From positions 48,950,288-49,014,287 of the forward strand of contig OY986438.1 of NCBI GenBank assembly GCA_963920525.1: 64,000 nt of DNA. Direction: 5' to 3'. Every line of letters starts with the position of its first letter. The stretch's first letter is position 1. The translations under genes were made by a program, and so were the position numbers. This stretch comes from Dichetophora obliterata. Taxonomy: Eukaryota; Arthropoda; Insecta; Diptera; Sciomyzidae. The notes beneath the pieces were generated by a model. It was not told the origin of the DNA. It saw only the letters and a program-made list of their open reading frames with translations, and ran no database searches. This document shows, in pieces, positions 21,680 through 32,284 of the stretch.

Positions 21680-23092
21680 CACCCACCCATTGCGATATGC
21701 TCTACGCTTTCCAAAGTCATGGAGAGCGTAGTAAAATTCAACGTTGTCAACTATCTGGAGAGCAACCAACTGATCAGTGACCATCAATATGGTTTCCGTA
21801 GGGCTCGCTCTACTGGTGATCTTATGGCGTTCTTAACCGAGGAACGGAATAAATGCGTTCACTTTTTCGGCGAGAGCAGGGTTGTTGCTCTTGATATTTT
21901 AAAAGCGTTTAACCGAGTGTGGCATAAAATGCTCGTGTCAAAACTTGTTGCATATGGTTTTGGTGGGAGCGTTGCTCGATGAATCACATGTTTCCTCAAG
22001 GACAGAACGATTCGAGTCGTAGTTGATGGTATTTCGTCCGAGGAGCACGCCATCAACGCAGGAGTACCGCAGGGTTCAGTTCTATAGCCAACCATGTTTC
22101 TGGTTTTTATCAACGATCTTCTGTCGTTGACGCATAACCCAATACATTCGTTTGCGGACGATAGCAGCATTTGTCATTCATATTCATTTAAAAAACGCCC
22201 AAACTCTATGGAGATTGAGAGAAAAAGGCAAAATATGAATGACACACTCCTTAATGATCTACAAAAAATCTCCGAGTGGGGTCTTGCTAATAGAATAGAG
22301 TTCAATGCAAGCAAGGCTCAGTGCTGCCTGTTAACCCACAAGCGGTTGGATTACCCCTTAGCACCCCTCAATATGAATGGAGTGGATCTTGTGGAATCAG
22401 CCGCTCTTGACGTTCTGAGCATATCGATCAAATCTGATCTTCGTTGGAATGATCATATTTTCGATGTGTCGAAAGAAGCGGCCTAGATTTTTTAAAACGG
22501 TGCAAAAAATATTTCACCTCAGCTGATCTTCGCGTGATCTACACCTCATATATTAGACCGAAAATGGAGTACAATTCGCGCATTTGGGCAGGGGCTTCAA
22601 GATCTTATTTGGAGCTTCTGGATCGAATTCAACGTCGTGCGATATATTTGATAGGGGATGAAAGTGATCTCTCAACTCTCTTGGGCATCGACGCAACGTT
22701 GGTTGCCTAAGCCTTCTGTATAGGTATTACCATGGGAAGGGTTCAAGGGAGATACATGGCCTGACGCCACCAGCTCGTGTGTTTCCCAGGTCCACTCGGG
22801 CAGCTTAACTATTGCACCCACCCTTTTACCATTGCATCGATATCTAATAGAACCTCGCATTACCGTGATAATTCGTTCCTTAGTCGCACGGTTAAGTTGT
22901 GCAATAGACTCCCTGCGAGCGTGTTTCCCGGCAGGGATGTTTTGATCTGTGTAAATTTAAAACAAATATTCACTGACACTACTCCATCTATCCACCCTCC
23001 AACTATCTATCACCCATTAGACCGAATCAACACAATGCTTACGCATTTATAGGAGGCATCCCCTGAGCGTTGGTTTAGTCTAAAAAAAAAAA
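21680..23092 (+). pseudogene. Jockey-clade reverse transcriptase, 5'-truncated with poly(A), inserted in the Tc1-like gene
   Basis: Begins within the RT domain: PPIAICSTLSKVMESVV, DHQYGFRRARSTGDLMAFL, VVALDILKAFNRVWH (motif A, with N where D is usual before RVW), INAGVPQGSVL (motif B), FINDLL, SFADDSSICHSY (intact FADD of motif C), DLQKISEWGLANRIEFNASK and LNMNGVDLVESAALDVL. Later frames carry the C-terminal 'SHYRDNSFLSRTVKLCNRLP' block to about 23050. Stops at about 21980 and 22087 plus downstream shifts inactivate it. An A-run at 23081-23091 marks the 3' end. The 5' end abuts Tc1 sequence (GCGAGGTTTGCC, 21668-21679), consistent with 5' truncation at insertion. Confidence 0.75.
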
Positions 23093-23260
23093 ATTCAGGT
23101 ATATTTTCCTGGCGATTTTCATGTTGAGCGCTACTTAAGATTTAATCATTTATTGCCAAAGAGAAAGTATTTCAGACAATTCAAAAACAGTTTTTCCAGC
23201 AAAGTGATTATAATAAACCAGCTGGATAACATCGAACGACATTCTCTTTCCCAGCATTCT

Positions 23261-23599
23261 AAATTAACTATTTGAAACTTTATTTAACGACGTATACTAC
23301 TCATTTGAAATGTTTTGTTGATAAGTTTTTTAAACAAGTCTTTTATTTGTCCATACATCAAACGGGATCAGAAACAGTTATTGCAAGCGCTAGCACTGTG
23401 CATTTTCAAAACAATGTAAAGAAGAAATGTAAAAACACTTATGTGACAGGTAAATTTTGAAGTAGTTTTGTTGTTGTTGCCATAACTTTCCTGAAATTTT
23501 GAATTTTGTATTTGTTTTTGTTGCAATCATTTGCTTAGGAATTAAAAAATAGCATCATTAAAAAAGCTGAAGAAAAAACATAAGGAGGTATTCCTCCTT
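23261..23599. other. Noncoding; probably the 5' flank of the Tc1-like element
   Basis: No frame of note. It should contain the outer Tc1 TIR, but no good inverse match to 19530-19627 was recognised. Confidence 0.3.
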
Positions 23600-23870
23600 T
23601 GCCTTCTTGACTTCTCTATCTTAATTATAGAATGCAAAGAGTTAATATTGGCAATACCCTCTCTGACTACTTAGTTATTAATGCTGGAGTACCCCAAGGG
23701 TCTATACTTGAGCCTCTTTTTTTAGCTTATTTATTAATGACATTTTTACTGTGTGTTGCGATATGACGATGCATGCTTATGCAGATGACATTCAATTATA
23801 TTTTTCTAACTAAAGCGGCCTAATTGAGGACACAGCCAAACAAGTTTAATAAATGTTAAGTTAATTAAAT
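23600..23870 (+). pseudogene. Jockey/BS-like RT fragment around the catalytic centre
   Basis: Frames read MQRVNIGNTLSDYLVINAGV, PQGSILEPLF (motif B) and, after a shift, MTMHAYADDIQLYFSN (YADD of motif C). This is the same family as the element at 46240-49150, which has the equivalent MHAYANDIQLYLSN. Short and frameshifted; boundaries approximate. Confidence 0.65.
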
Positions 23871-24795
23871 ATCTAATAATTGATCGATTTCGGTCAAAGT
23901 CATGAGTAATTGAACATTTGAATTTGAAAATAGTCACCTTTCAGTTAAAAACACTAGCTTCTAGCAACGCTAAAACTCTTTTCAATTCTATGGTGCATTT
24001 CGACAAATGGCTGTAAAAATGCAATTAATGGCGTCGCAACAAAATTCGAACACTTTAATTTTAAAAATAAGTAGAAAAAAATTGTGATGTTCTTGAGAGG
24101 TCAAATTACATGCGATGTTTACAAGTTTGGATGTGCTTGTTAATGTATGGTTTTGGCACACTGTGTTATAATTTAAGAAAAATAATGTAAGTTATCAAAT
24201 TATTACCTCGGCTTTTTTTTTGAGCACGAGTGTATTTATGCCACCTTGTGAGAAAAAGATGAATTGAAGATGCAATCATAATTACTTCATGTTTTACGTC
24301 AAAACTTCTAAACCCTTAAAGAACACACTTTCATTTTGCCAGGTCTTGATTTTTTTATTGCAAAATATAGCTTTGTCTTTTGGTTAAAAGACCTCATCAT
24401 TACTTTCTTTTTTTTTTACTATGCATATATATTTAATATTATTTACAAGAAAGGTCTATTGGCAAGGTATTTTTTAACCACACCCCCACATTTTCCATGA
24501 TTTGCTTAAAAAACAATATTTTTCATTGAAAAATTTGGCATAAAAATAATAAAATTTTAATTAAAGACATTGTCAATACTGTTAGTAATTCTATTCTGCT
24601 TAGCAAACTACGATGTCAAGCGCTCTCTCTCTCAAGTTTCAAAAAGCAAACGAAAGTTGAAAAACTGAACAAAAGGAATGCTTAGACAAAACTTGGGCGA
24701 CTTCATATATTGCTGTGTAAGTGCGTGCTTTTGCTCTCAAACTTTTGTTTGCTTAAGCATAATTTGGTTGGGTCTTTAAGAGACATTTTATGAAA
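23871..24795. other. Noncoding AT-rich DNA
   Basis: No gene seen. A weak 17-bp inverted pair (CTGCTTAGCAAAC near 24597, GTTTGCTTAAGC near 24749) is not enough to call an element. Confidence 0.35.
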
Positions 24796-24800
24796 ATGTT

Positions 24801-25138
24801 TGTTTGAGTCAGAGCTCCTTTGCACTGACTTTTTCCAAATAAAAATCTGATACGTAGCTTTCTGCCTTCAAATGCAGTTTACAATATTATCAATTTATTG
24901 AAGTATTTAAGCCGGCCAAATGCCGGAGCCTTTAATTTATTTACAAAATGTATAAAAAATATAAAATTAACCAATCAGCCAAATGCTGAAGTGTTTTAAA
25001 GGGATAAGAAAAACAATAGAATTTTAGAACAAGTGTGTGAAGCAAGAAGGTAAAAAACTTGACATTTAAGAAAAGATGCCACCTCGCAGTGAAAGATAAA
25101 TTAAACAAATTTAAGGTTGGTTCACATCAGCCTGAACA
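24801..25138 (-). repeat. BEL/Pao 3' LTR (left copy)
   Basis: A direct repeat of 30993-31330 at a constant offset of 6192 bp; no mismatch was noticed on reading. The last 28 bases of the gag-pol frame (stop at 25113-25111) lie inside it. Confidence 0.95.
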
Positions 25139-28100
25139 TCCTCCCCGCGTTGGAAGGTTCCAGCTTTCAAAGATCCTTCATCATCGATTGGCAAAATGCA
25201 CAGCTTGTTAATTGCGCGTCTGGTCGTACCACCACTAGTTCTCAGCACAGCTACACGGGAGACGCCATCCTTACCCTTTATTGTTTCGATAACCCTTGCT
25301 AAGGGCCATTTTAATGGTGGCAGATTCTCATCCTTTAGCAAAACCATGTCACCATCACACAGGCTTGGTCTATGCAAACACCATTTTGTTCGTTGCTGAA
25401 GCAAAGTCAAATATTCCGTACTCCATTTCTTCCAAAATACTTGCTGCATGAAGCTTACTCGTTGCCATCTGCTTAGTCGGTTGATATTTAATAGCGTAAC
25501 ATCTGGTTCAACCACTGAAGAGAGTGATGCTCCGACCAAAAAATGCGCGGGCGTTAACACTTCAAGATCGTTTGGATTCTCTGAAAGAGGAGACAGAGGA
25601 CGGGAATTAATTATGGCCGATATCTGACATACAAGGGTTCTAAGCTCTTCAAAAGTTAAGACAGCTAGTCCAGCTGTACGCCAAAAATGATACTTTGCTG
25701 TTTTAATGGAGGCTTCCCAAAGCCCCCCAAAGTGTGGCGAACGAGGAGGGATAAATTTCCAATCAATGTTGTCCTCAAGGCACTGCTGTTGGACTGCTTG
25801 TTGGTGGGCTTGCGTTAAGAATAAGTTCTTTAGTTCCACCAATTCATTTTTGGCTCCCACAAAATTTGTGGCGTTATCTGACCAAATCGCTCTGGGCTTT
25901 CCTCTGGTGGATACAAACCGCTTTAACGCTGCAAGAAAAGAGTCCGTCGACAAATCCTTTACTAACTCTAAATGTACAGCTTTGGTCGCGAAACAGATAA
26001 AAAGGCAAACATAGCATTTTAATGGTGATCTAGTTCTTATTTCCGATTGATGAAAAAAAGGTCCGCAAAAATCAATTCCAGTCACGAGAAAGGCCCGATT
26101 GGCTTGTACCCTTTCCTTCGGTAAGCTGCCCATGATGTGTTCAATGACCTTTGGCTTGGCTCGAAAGCATTTAATACACTTGTTGAGTACGCTTGAAACA
26201 GTTTTTCGACCGCCTATCGGCCAGTATTGCAACCTGATTGATGACAACAGCGATTGTGGTCCAGCATGCAGTAATTTTTTATGAAAATGATTTATTATGG
26301 AATCTGTTAATGGATGTCGCTTTGGCAAAATTATCGGATGCTTTGATTCAAAATCTAGCAACGAATTTTGAAGGCGGCCTCCAACTCTGATTAATCCATA
26401 AGCATCTAAGAACGGATTTAACGACTGAATTTTACTGGATGCAGCTATAAGATTTTTATTGATAAGTGCATTATATTCATCAGTCAAAGTGGCCATTTGT
26501 ACCATACGAATTAATAAAAACGTTCCTTGTTGAATATCTTTTACGGTGAGATACTTAGGCGTCGTGCTACCTTGTGGCGATTCTTGAGGCTGATAGCGCT
26601 TTAAATGAATAAATTTGTGGACGTAGGCAAACACTCTTTGTATTTTCGCAAAAGAATTAACAAATTTGCAATCGATGGACAAATCTAACGGCTTTGAGAA
26701 TGATATAAGCACTTGCTTTCTTCGTTCAGGCAAATCTTGAATTAACCCAGGAAAGTGAGGCCATTCACTTGAATTTCTTTTTAAAAAATCGGGGCCGTGC
26801 TTCCATAGCATTGAATCCTTCAGCTCTCTTGGGGTTGCTCCTTTTGAAAGAATGTCAGCCGGGTTAAGTTTAGTAGGCACGTAGTGCCATATCATACCCT
26901 GAGTTAAGGTTTGAATGCTGCTAACTCGATTCGAGACAAATACATTGTAATTTGATGGTTCTTCTTGAAGCCAAGACAATACAACACTTGAATCAGACCA
27001 GCAATGAAATTCTGCGCTAAAAGACTGTGATTTCTTAACTACAGTTATAAGCTTAGAGAGCAAGTCTGCTGCACACAACTCTAATTTTGGAACAGAAAGC
27101 GTTTTAAGTGGAGAAACTCGGGACTTAGAGCAAAGTAAATTTATGATAACTTCATTTCCCCTTTTTGCTCGAATGTATATACAAGTTCCGTAAGCTGAAA
27201 GACTAGCGTCGCAGAAGGCGTGCACTTGTAGTGCCGATCGTGAAGCTAACACATATCTTGTAAAACTTAAGTCATCAAAATAATCAAATTCAGCGCAGAA
27301 ATTTTTCCAGGTTGAATGCATTGATTGAGGCAAACTTTCATCCCAATCCAACTTTTCCTTCCATAAGAGCTGCAGGAAAATTTTTGATTTTGTTATGACT
27401 GGACCAATTAAGCCCATGGGATCATAAAATCTGGCTATGGTTGAAAGCACTCCTCGTTTGGTGATTTTCTTGTGAACGAAAGGCTTAACAAATGAAAATA
27501 AAAAACTATCTTTATTAGGGCTCCATACTAGTCCGAGAGCCTTAGTAACATTTGTTCCGTCATGAAATTCGAGAAGCGTTTCTCTATCAAAATCTTCAAC
27601 GTCATTCAGAATTTGTGGCTCGTTTGAGCACCATTTTCTAATTAGAAAATTACCCTTTTTTAGTAAATTTGTCGTTTGGGTCAGAATTTCCTTTACCTCA
27701 GAAATTGAATTTCCTCCAGAAATCATATCGTCGACATAGAAATCTCTCCGAACAATGCTCGAACCGACTGGATAAAATTCTTCTTCATCGAGAGCTAATT
27801 GGTGCATGGATCGTATAGCGAGAAATGAAGCTGGTTTAGTTCCGTAGGTAACGGTGTCAAGTTTAAATATTTTGATTGGATCTTTTATATTATTCCTCCA
27901 CAAAATGCATTGCAAAAAATTATCGGGATTTGCCACACGAACACAACGATACATTTTACAAATATTACCTGTGAGTGCTATTTTAAAAGAGCGGAAGCGA
28001 AGTAAAATTTCAAATAGTTTTTGTTGAATGGTTGGACCGCTTAAAAGTACATCATTTAATGAAAAACCAGAAGTGGTTTTGGCGGATCCATCGAATACTA

Positions 28101-30465
28101 CGCGCAGCTTTGTAGTAGTGCTGTCGTTTTTAAAGACGCAGTGATGAGGTAAAAAATATGATTTTACTCCAGTGGGAACTTCAGTCACCATAGACATGTG
28201 TTTAAGATCGAGATATTCTTTTATAAACGCCGAATATTGTCGATACAATTCAGGATTACGAATAAGTCTTTTCTCTAAATTTAAAAAACGACGAAAAGCT
28301 AATTGATAAGATTCGCCAAGATTATTTGTGTCCATTGCGAGTGGAAATCGAACAACGTAATCACCAGTACTAAGCCGTGTAAAATTTTTAACGAAATGTT
28401 CCTCACATTCTTGTTCAGCCTTTGAAATTTTGGGCAAGGAATCAGATGTATGTTCAATCTCCCAAAATTGTTTTACAAGTTCATTTAAACCAATCTCACC
28501 CTCCTCAAATTGCGGAGTCATTTTTGTAACTGATAAACAACAAGATTTTTCAATAAATGTTTGGCCTCCACCACATACAATCCACCCTAGCCTTGTCTTT
28601 TGGAGAAGCGGCATTCCATCGCCTAAACGAATTTGGCCAACGCACATTAATTCATAAAACAGACCTGCGCCCAGCAAAACATCTATACGTTCCGATTCAA
28701 AAAAGTTTGGGTCTGCCAAGTTCAAATTTGGTGGTATATTCCATTCTACAGTTTTCAATGTGCAGCTCGGCTGGCAATCAGCGATAGAAGGTACAACAAC
28801 AGCAGAAAACGAATTTGTGTAGGACTCATCGCGCGACTTCATATATAGATTTACCATTTGATCAGCCTTGAAATCAGTCTGTCCTATCCCAGAAATTAAG
28901 GTAATAATTTTTGATTTATTTAGCTGAAGCTGACTAGCAATGCGGCTTGTGATAAAATGAAGTTGAGAGGCAGAATCTAATATTGCCCTACATGGTACAT
29001 AAGAACCGGCCTTGTTTTTGATGAGAATTATCGCAGTAGCAATAAAAACACAATTTTTAGTAAGACTATTTGACTTAAGCTGCTGATTATCTAAGGCTGA
29101 TGAGACTAATGAAATTTGAGGAAGTGGAAGAGTGCTTTGGTCACAGCTTGTAATATCCGTGGCTAGTGGAACGGCTGAGGTCGGTGTAGCCATAAAGTTG
29201 GATCCAGAAATGGGTAAATTCATGTGCAACAGTGTGTTATGCTTGCGGTCACAGTATTGACATGTTTTTGACCTGCATGTTTTGGCAGAGTGCCCAATTT
29301 TTAGGCAATTTAAACAAAGATGAAGCTTTCTGACTTCTTTATAACGAAGGTTGGGAGATAAGTTAAGAAACAACTGGCAGCTCTGAATCATATGTTCGGA
29401 CGAGTTACAGAACATGCAATTGGAAGTGCTATTGCTATATGCCACAAATACATTTCTTTTCTTGGAAAGTGAAAAAGGTTGTTTGCCCACCTGTTTGCTT
29501 GGTGTTTGATTTACCAAAGCGTATTCCATACTTTCTAATAGTTGACAGCGCTTCTCTAAAAATGTTGACATCATGCCTAAAGTTGGTATTTCAGTAACAG
29601 GCGTGCACTCTTCCCATTTTGCCCGAGATTCATAATCTAGCTTGGTACACATGAGGTGAATTAATACACAATCTGCTATTTGCTCCTTTGAACCCAAAGT
29701 TGCTAGCGCCCGCAGATGAGAATTCAAGCCGTCACTCAGCGTCCGAAGTTTTTGCACTGCACCTTGATCCAATTTCTGAAGGTCAAAAATATCTCGAACA
29801 TGAGCCTGAAAATTTAATCGTTTATTTTCATATCTTTCTTTTAAAATAATTAAAGCCTGTTCATAATTTTCATCGGTCAATTCTAAGGAACGTATGGCAT
29901 CTAAAGCGGAGTCCTTCAAGCAAGATCGAAGATGCTGAAATTTCTCAATTTTGGTCAGGTTAGCATCCTTACCCACAATGGTTTCAAAAACTGAATTAAA
30001 TTCCTGCCATTCTGAATATGCACCTGAAAACTTCGGTATCTGTACCGCAGGAAGTCGTGTCTTTGAGTGCGCTAGCAAAGCTGACGGCTGTGAATCCTCA
30101 AGTGTAAACTGCCTTATAGTCGAAGTCCTGGGCATGTCTGAGGACCTGCGATAACCTAATTCTCTCACTAGCTTCGATTTTGTAGCAAGAAATGCTGTTA
30201 TGAAGTCCATACGCGTAGTACTGTCTATTTGATCAGGATCAACGTCTTCCAATGAAGACTGCAATTTATCAAATGTGATGTTGAGTCCCTCCACTAGCTC
30301 TAACCTGACGGTAATATCGGATTCATCAAATGAGGTGAGTGCCTGAGAAGTGCAGGAATCGCTTAACTGCAACAGTTGCTTAATGGTAGCTCCACTCTTC
30401 CTTTTGAGAATCGCTGCATCAGGAACAGAGTCTTTGTTCTCAGATTTATTTGAATTTCCAGGCAT
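25111..30465 (-). CDS. gag-pol: BEL/Pao Gag-Pol polyprotein (1784 aa, intact)
   Basis: A single polyprotein that would form particles, cleave itself, copy the RNA and integrate the cDNA. Approximate residues: LPAVQIPKFSG (138-148) opens a DUF1759-like Gag domain. CCHC knuckles lie at 350-363 and 384-397, and a further C/H cluster at 402-414. The DUF1758-type aspartic protease has its active site in ILDSAS (D497). RT has VVFDGSAK (D792) and YVDDM (910-914). RNase H carries FCDAS (D1086), ELCAA (E1129) and WSDSS (D1158). The H2C2 zinc region is 1376-1433, followed by the integrase core D1465, D1530, E1584 (GIDFCGPF, WSDNATNF, GLWEASIK). A DUF5641-like tail completes it. No key residue seems missing. 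The ATG at 30465 is the first in frame and gives a normal Gag N-terminus. Length fits the family. Confidence 0.95.
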   Translation of the reverse strand: MPGNSNKSENKDSVPDAAILKRKSGATIKQLLQLSDSCTSQALTSFDESDITVRLELVEGLNITFDKLQSSLEDVDPDQIDSTTRMDFITAFLATKSKLVRELGYRRSSDMPRTSTIRQFTLEDSQPSALLAHSKTRLPAVQIPKFSGAYSEWQEFNSVFETIVGKDANLTKIEKFQHLRSCLKDSALDAIRSLELTDENYEQALIILKERYENKRLNFQAHVRDIFDLQKLDQGAVQKLRTLSDGLNSHLRALATLGSKEQIADCVLIHLMCTKLDYESRAKWEECTPVTEIPTLGMMSTFLEKRCQLLESMEYALVNQTPSKQVGKQPFSLSKKRNVFVAYSNSTSNCMFCNSSEHMIQSCQLFLNLSPNLRYKEVRKLHLCLNCLKIGHSAKTCRSKTCQYCDRKHNTLLHMNLPISGSNFMATPTSAVPLATDITSCDQSTLPLPQISLVSSALDNQQLKSNSLTKNCVFIATAIILIKNKAGSYVPCRAILDSASQLHFITSRIASQLQLNKSKIITLISGIGQTDFKADQMVNLYMKSRDESYTNSFSAVVVPSIADCQPSCTLKTVEWNIPPNLNLADPNFFESERIDVLLGAGLFYELMCVGQIRLGDGMPLLQKTRLGWIVCGGGQTFIEKSCCLSVTKMTPQFEEGEIGLNELVKQFWEIEHTSDSLPKISKAEQECEEHFVKNFTRLSTGDYVVRFPLAMDTNNLGESYQLAFRRFLNLEKRLIRNPELYRQYSAFIKEYLDLKHMSMVTEVPTGVKSYFLPHHCVFKNDSTTTKLRVVFDGSAKTTSGFSLNDVLLSGPTIQQKLFEILLRFRSFKIALTGNICKMYRCVRVANPDNFLQCILWRNNIKDPIKIFKLDTVTYGTKPASFLAIRSMHQLALDEEEFYPVGSSIVRRDFYVDDMISGGNSISEVKEILTQTTNLLKKGNFLIRKWCSNEPQILNDVEDFDRETLLEFHDGTNVTKALGLVWSPNKDSFLFSFVKPFVHKKITKRGVLSTIARFYDPMGLIGPVITKSKIFLQLLWKEKLDWDESLPQSMHSTWKNFCAEFDYFDDLSFTRYVLASRSALQVHAFCDASLSAYGTCIYIRAKRGNEVIINLLCSKSRVSPLKTLSVPKLELCAADLLSKLITVVKKSQSFSAEFHCWSDSSVVLSWLQEEPSNYNVFVSNRVSSIQTLTQGMIWHYVPTKLNPADILSKGATPRELKDSMLWKHGPDFLKRNSSEWPHFPGLIQDLPERRKQVLISFSKPLDLSIDCKFVNSFAKIQRVFAYVHKFIHLKRYQPQESPQGSTTPKYLTVKDIQQGTFLLIRMVQMATLTDEYNALINKNLIAASSKIQSLNPFLDAYGLIRVGGRLQNSLLDFESKHPIILPKRHPLTDSIINHFHKKLLHAGPQSLLSSIRLQYWPIGGRKTVSSVLNKCIKCFRAKPKVIEHIMGSLPKERVQANRAFLVTGIDFCGPFFHQSEIRTRSPLKCYVCLFICFATKAVHLELVKDLSTDSFLAALKRFVSTRGKPRAIWSDNATNFVGAKNELVELKNLFLTQAHQQAVQQQCLEDNIDWKFIPPRSPHFGGLWEASIKTAKYHFWRTAGLAVLTFEELRTLVCQISAIINSRPLSPLSENPNDLEVLTPAHFLVGASLSSVVEPDVTLLNINRLSRWQRVSFMQQVFWKKWSTEYLTLLQQRTKWCLHRPSLCDGDMVLLKDENLPPLKWPLARVIETIKGKDGVSRVAVLRTSGGTTRRAINKLCILPIDDEGSLKAGTFQRGEDVQADVNQP
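25139..25148 (-). promoter_or_regulatory. Polypurine tract of the BEL/Pao element
   Basis: On the minus strand GCGGGGAGGA lies immediately before the 3' LTR, the position expected for plus-strand priming. It is also coding sequence for the polyprotein C-terminus. Confidence 0.7.
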
Positions 30466-30973
30466 TATAACGAATGCTTAATCTTGGCGTGTGCCCACAG
30501 CTAGCGAAGTCCTCTGATAATGTGTATGTAAGAAACTGTACTGCAGCCAATGCAGCAGATTTGATTTCTTCGGTACCACAGCAGAAATTATTTACTTAAG
30601 ACAAAGTTACAGTTTATCGATCACATGATGTGCATACTATGCTTCAATTCGAGCAAGAATATATACTAATATATATGTAACTGCAACTTCCACAAAAATT
30701 CAGCGCGACTACAAATTTTATAGCCGTAACCATGTACGAAATCAGTTTTCATACATATAACTATGTAAATAGGTATGCTGCGAAAACCTGAAGAATCCAA
30801 TTAAGAATAACGGCGGCTATGTGTTTTAATTGTGTGTGTGCCAGCGCTCCATAGACCAAAATGCAATGACGCCGGCGCTCCACAATGATTAATCCAACGA
30901 TGAAAGCACTCCACAAGCTTTTATCCTAGCCGAACTGCTAAGAACCAGCACCACCGCACATGCACGTGAAGAA
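30466..30973 (-). other. BEL/Pao 5' untranslated leader
   Basis: About 0.5 kb between the primer-binding site and the gag-pol ATG. No frame. It would contain the packaging signal, not recognisable by eye. Confidence 0.7.
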
Positions 30974-30991
30974 ATCACGTCGGGGTCACCA
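30974..30991 (-). promoter_or_regulatory. Primer-binding site, tRNA-Trp-like
   Basis: The minus strand reads TGGTGACCCCGACGTGAT one base after the 5' LTR. Its complement ends ATCACGTCGGGGTCACCA, which agrees with the 3' end of insect tRNA-Trp as remembered, including the CCA. Confidence 0.7.
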
Positions 30992-30992
30992 A

Positions 30993-31330
30993 TGTTTGAG
31001 TCAGAGCTCCTTTGCACTGACTTTTTCCAAATAAAAATCTGATACGTAGCTTTCTGCCTTCAAATGCAGTTTACAATATTATCAATTTATTGAAGTATTT
31101 AAGCCGGCCAAATGCCGGAGCCTTTAATTTATTTACAAAATGTATAAAAAATATAAAATTAACCAATCAGCCAAATGCTGAAGTGTTTTAAAGGGATAAG
31201 AAAAACAATAGAATTTTAGAACAAGTGTGTGAAGCAAGAAGGTAAAAAACTTGACATTTAAGAAAAGATGCCACCTCGCAGTGAAAGATAAATTAAACAA
31301 ATTTAAGGTTGGTTCACATCAGCCTGAACA
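30993..31330 (-). repeat. BEL/Pao 5' LTR (right copy)
   Basis: Same sequence as 24801-25138. It acts as the promoter LTR for the minus-strand gene. The 31251-31436 plus-strand frame overlapping it is not a gene. Confidence 0.95.
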
Positions 31331-31335
31331 ATGTT

Positions 31336-32284
31336 CTTTGGAAAATTTTATTGTAACACTTGGAAAAGAATTTTTCACAGCTTATATCTATGGTAAAAAT
31401 GCAAACTTAATTAAAAAAATCCCTAAAACTACGTAATGAAAATTTATGCGATAATGCATTGTGAAGTACTGCAGGTGCTTTTTTGCGTGAAATTATTAAA
31501 AATATGACTATTTTTCTGCCTTTGACAAAGCTGATCCAAGGAGATTTATCGTGAAATTGCCATAGTATCCACATCTTACATATTTTTGTAATGTTTTAAC
31601 AAAATCTCCATAAAAAAAGAGTATCCTCCTTCTAAAGAGAATTTGACATCCTAAAAAGTCGACCAAAATATTTATTTTAAAATTTTACTGTAGGTTTGAG
31701 GTCACAAAAACAATGTCAAAGGAATATTTGTTAGTAGATAGCTAAATTTTAGAATAAATTTATAATATATGTTTAACATTATTCATACGCAAACTTTTCA
31801 TACGCTGATTCACCTATATTTTCTGTCCTCCTACCAGATTCCGTTGATTAAAGTCTGTAATTTAGGAAAAGGTTAAAAAATGTGCTAAACTGTGTAATTA
31901 AATGGACTTGACACAAATGAGAGCAACATTTTTTGATTGTTTTGTAATGAATGACAATGCAAACACCAATTACAATAACATTTCAATAACGTGACATTAC
32001 AACATGACATGCTTTGACTCAGAACTATTATCTACATATGAACACGGGCTGAGTATGAGATAAAATATGGTAGAACTTTTCTTAAGCAGGTTTGCTTAGA
32101 TGGTGCTTTACATTTCGGTGTGTTATTTTCTTTATAAATTATAAAATATAAAAATAATAATAAAAAGCATAAAGCAGAAAGAGAGAGAGAGAGAAATATG
32201 AAACAAAGCTTTATATGAAAATAGATGCCAGATTGTGATGTAATAAATTTGTAACACTTCTGTAGCGAGTACTTTTAAACGTGG
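31336..32284. other. Noncoding AT-rich DNA with a short (GA)n run
   Basis: No gene recognised. A short GAGAGAGAGAGAGA tract sits at about 32180-32195. Confidence 0.4.

Larger units (their letters stand above)
19628..23260 (-). pseudogene. Tc1-like transposase, fragmented by two later insertions
   Basis: Minus-strand reading order: an N-terminal part (about 23240-23093) has MSFDVIQLVYY, HFAGKTVFELSEILSL and HENRQENIPE. It continues at 21679-21426 with GKPRILANRMERALLRKVD and FWNDVIFCYETKIMLSYNDG, then at 20109-19628 with CISSKGVGDLQKF, KFYQDTDPKHKARKV (second catalytic aspartate), QSPDMNHIKSLWAYLKKK and LISSMNRRLQAVINANGGHK before the stop at 19630-19628. HTH, the DDE region and the terminal 'INANGGH.KY' are all in Tc1 order. 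A third-acidic-residue 'LNPIE' equivalent reads MNHIK here. Stops and frameshifts occur besides the insertions. Element TIRs could not be fixed. Confidence 0.72.
24801..31330 (-). mobile_element. Complete BEL/Pao LTR retrotransposon
   Basis: Two 338-bp LTRs flank a single gag-pol frame read on the minus strand. LTRs start TG and end CA, and the element is bordered by the 5-bp direct repeat ATGTT (24796-24800 and 31331-31335). It has a primer-binding site beside the right LTR and a purine tract beside the left LTR. Total length is 6530 bp. Domain order protease-RT-RNase H-integrase, the DUF1759/DUF1758-like N-half and the DUF5641-like C-end identify BEL/Pao. No envelope-like frame is present. 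The apparently identical LTRs and open frame mark a recent and possibly still mobile copy. Confidence 0.95.

Noticed and set aside
24593..24766. Weak inverted pair GCTTAGCAAAC / GTTTGCTTAAGC
   Set aside because: Too short and imperfect to call a MITE.
25117..30154. Seven plus-strand frames of 61-102 codons inside the BEL element
   Set aside because: Antisense shadows of the gag-pol frame; no motifs.
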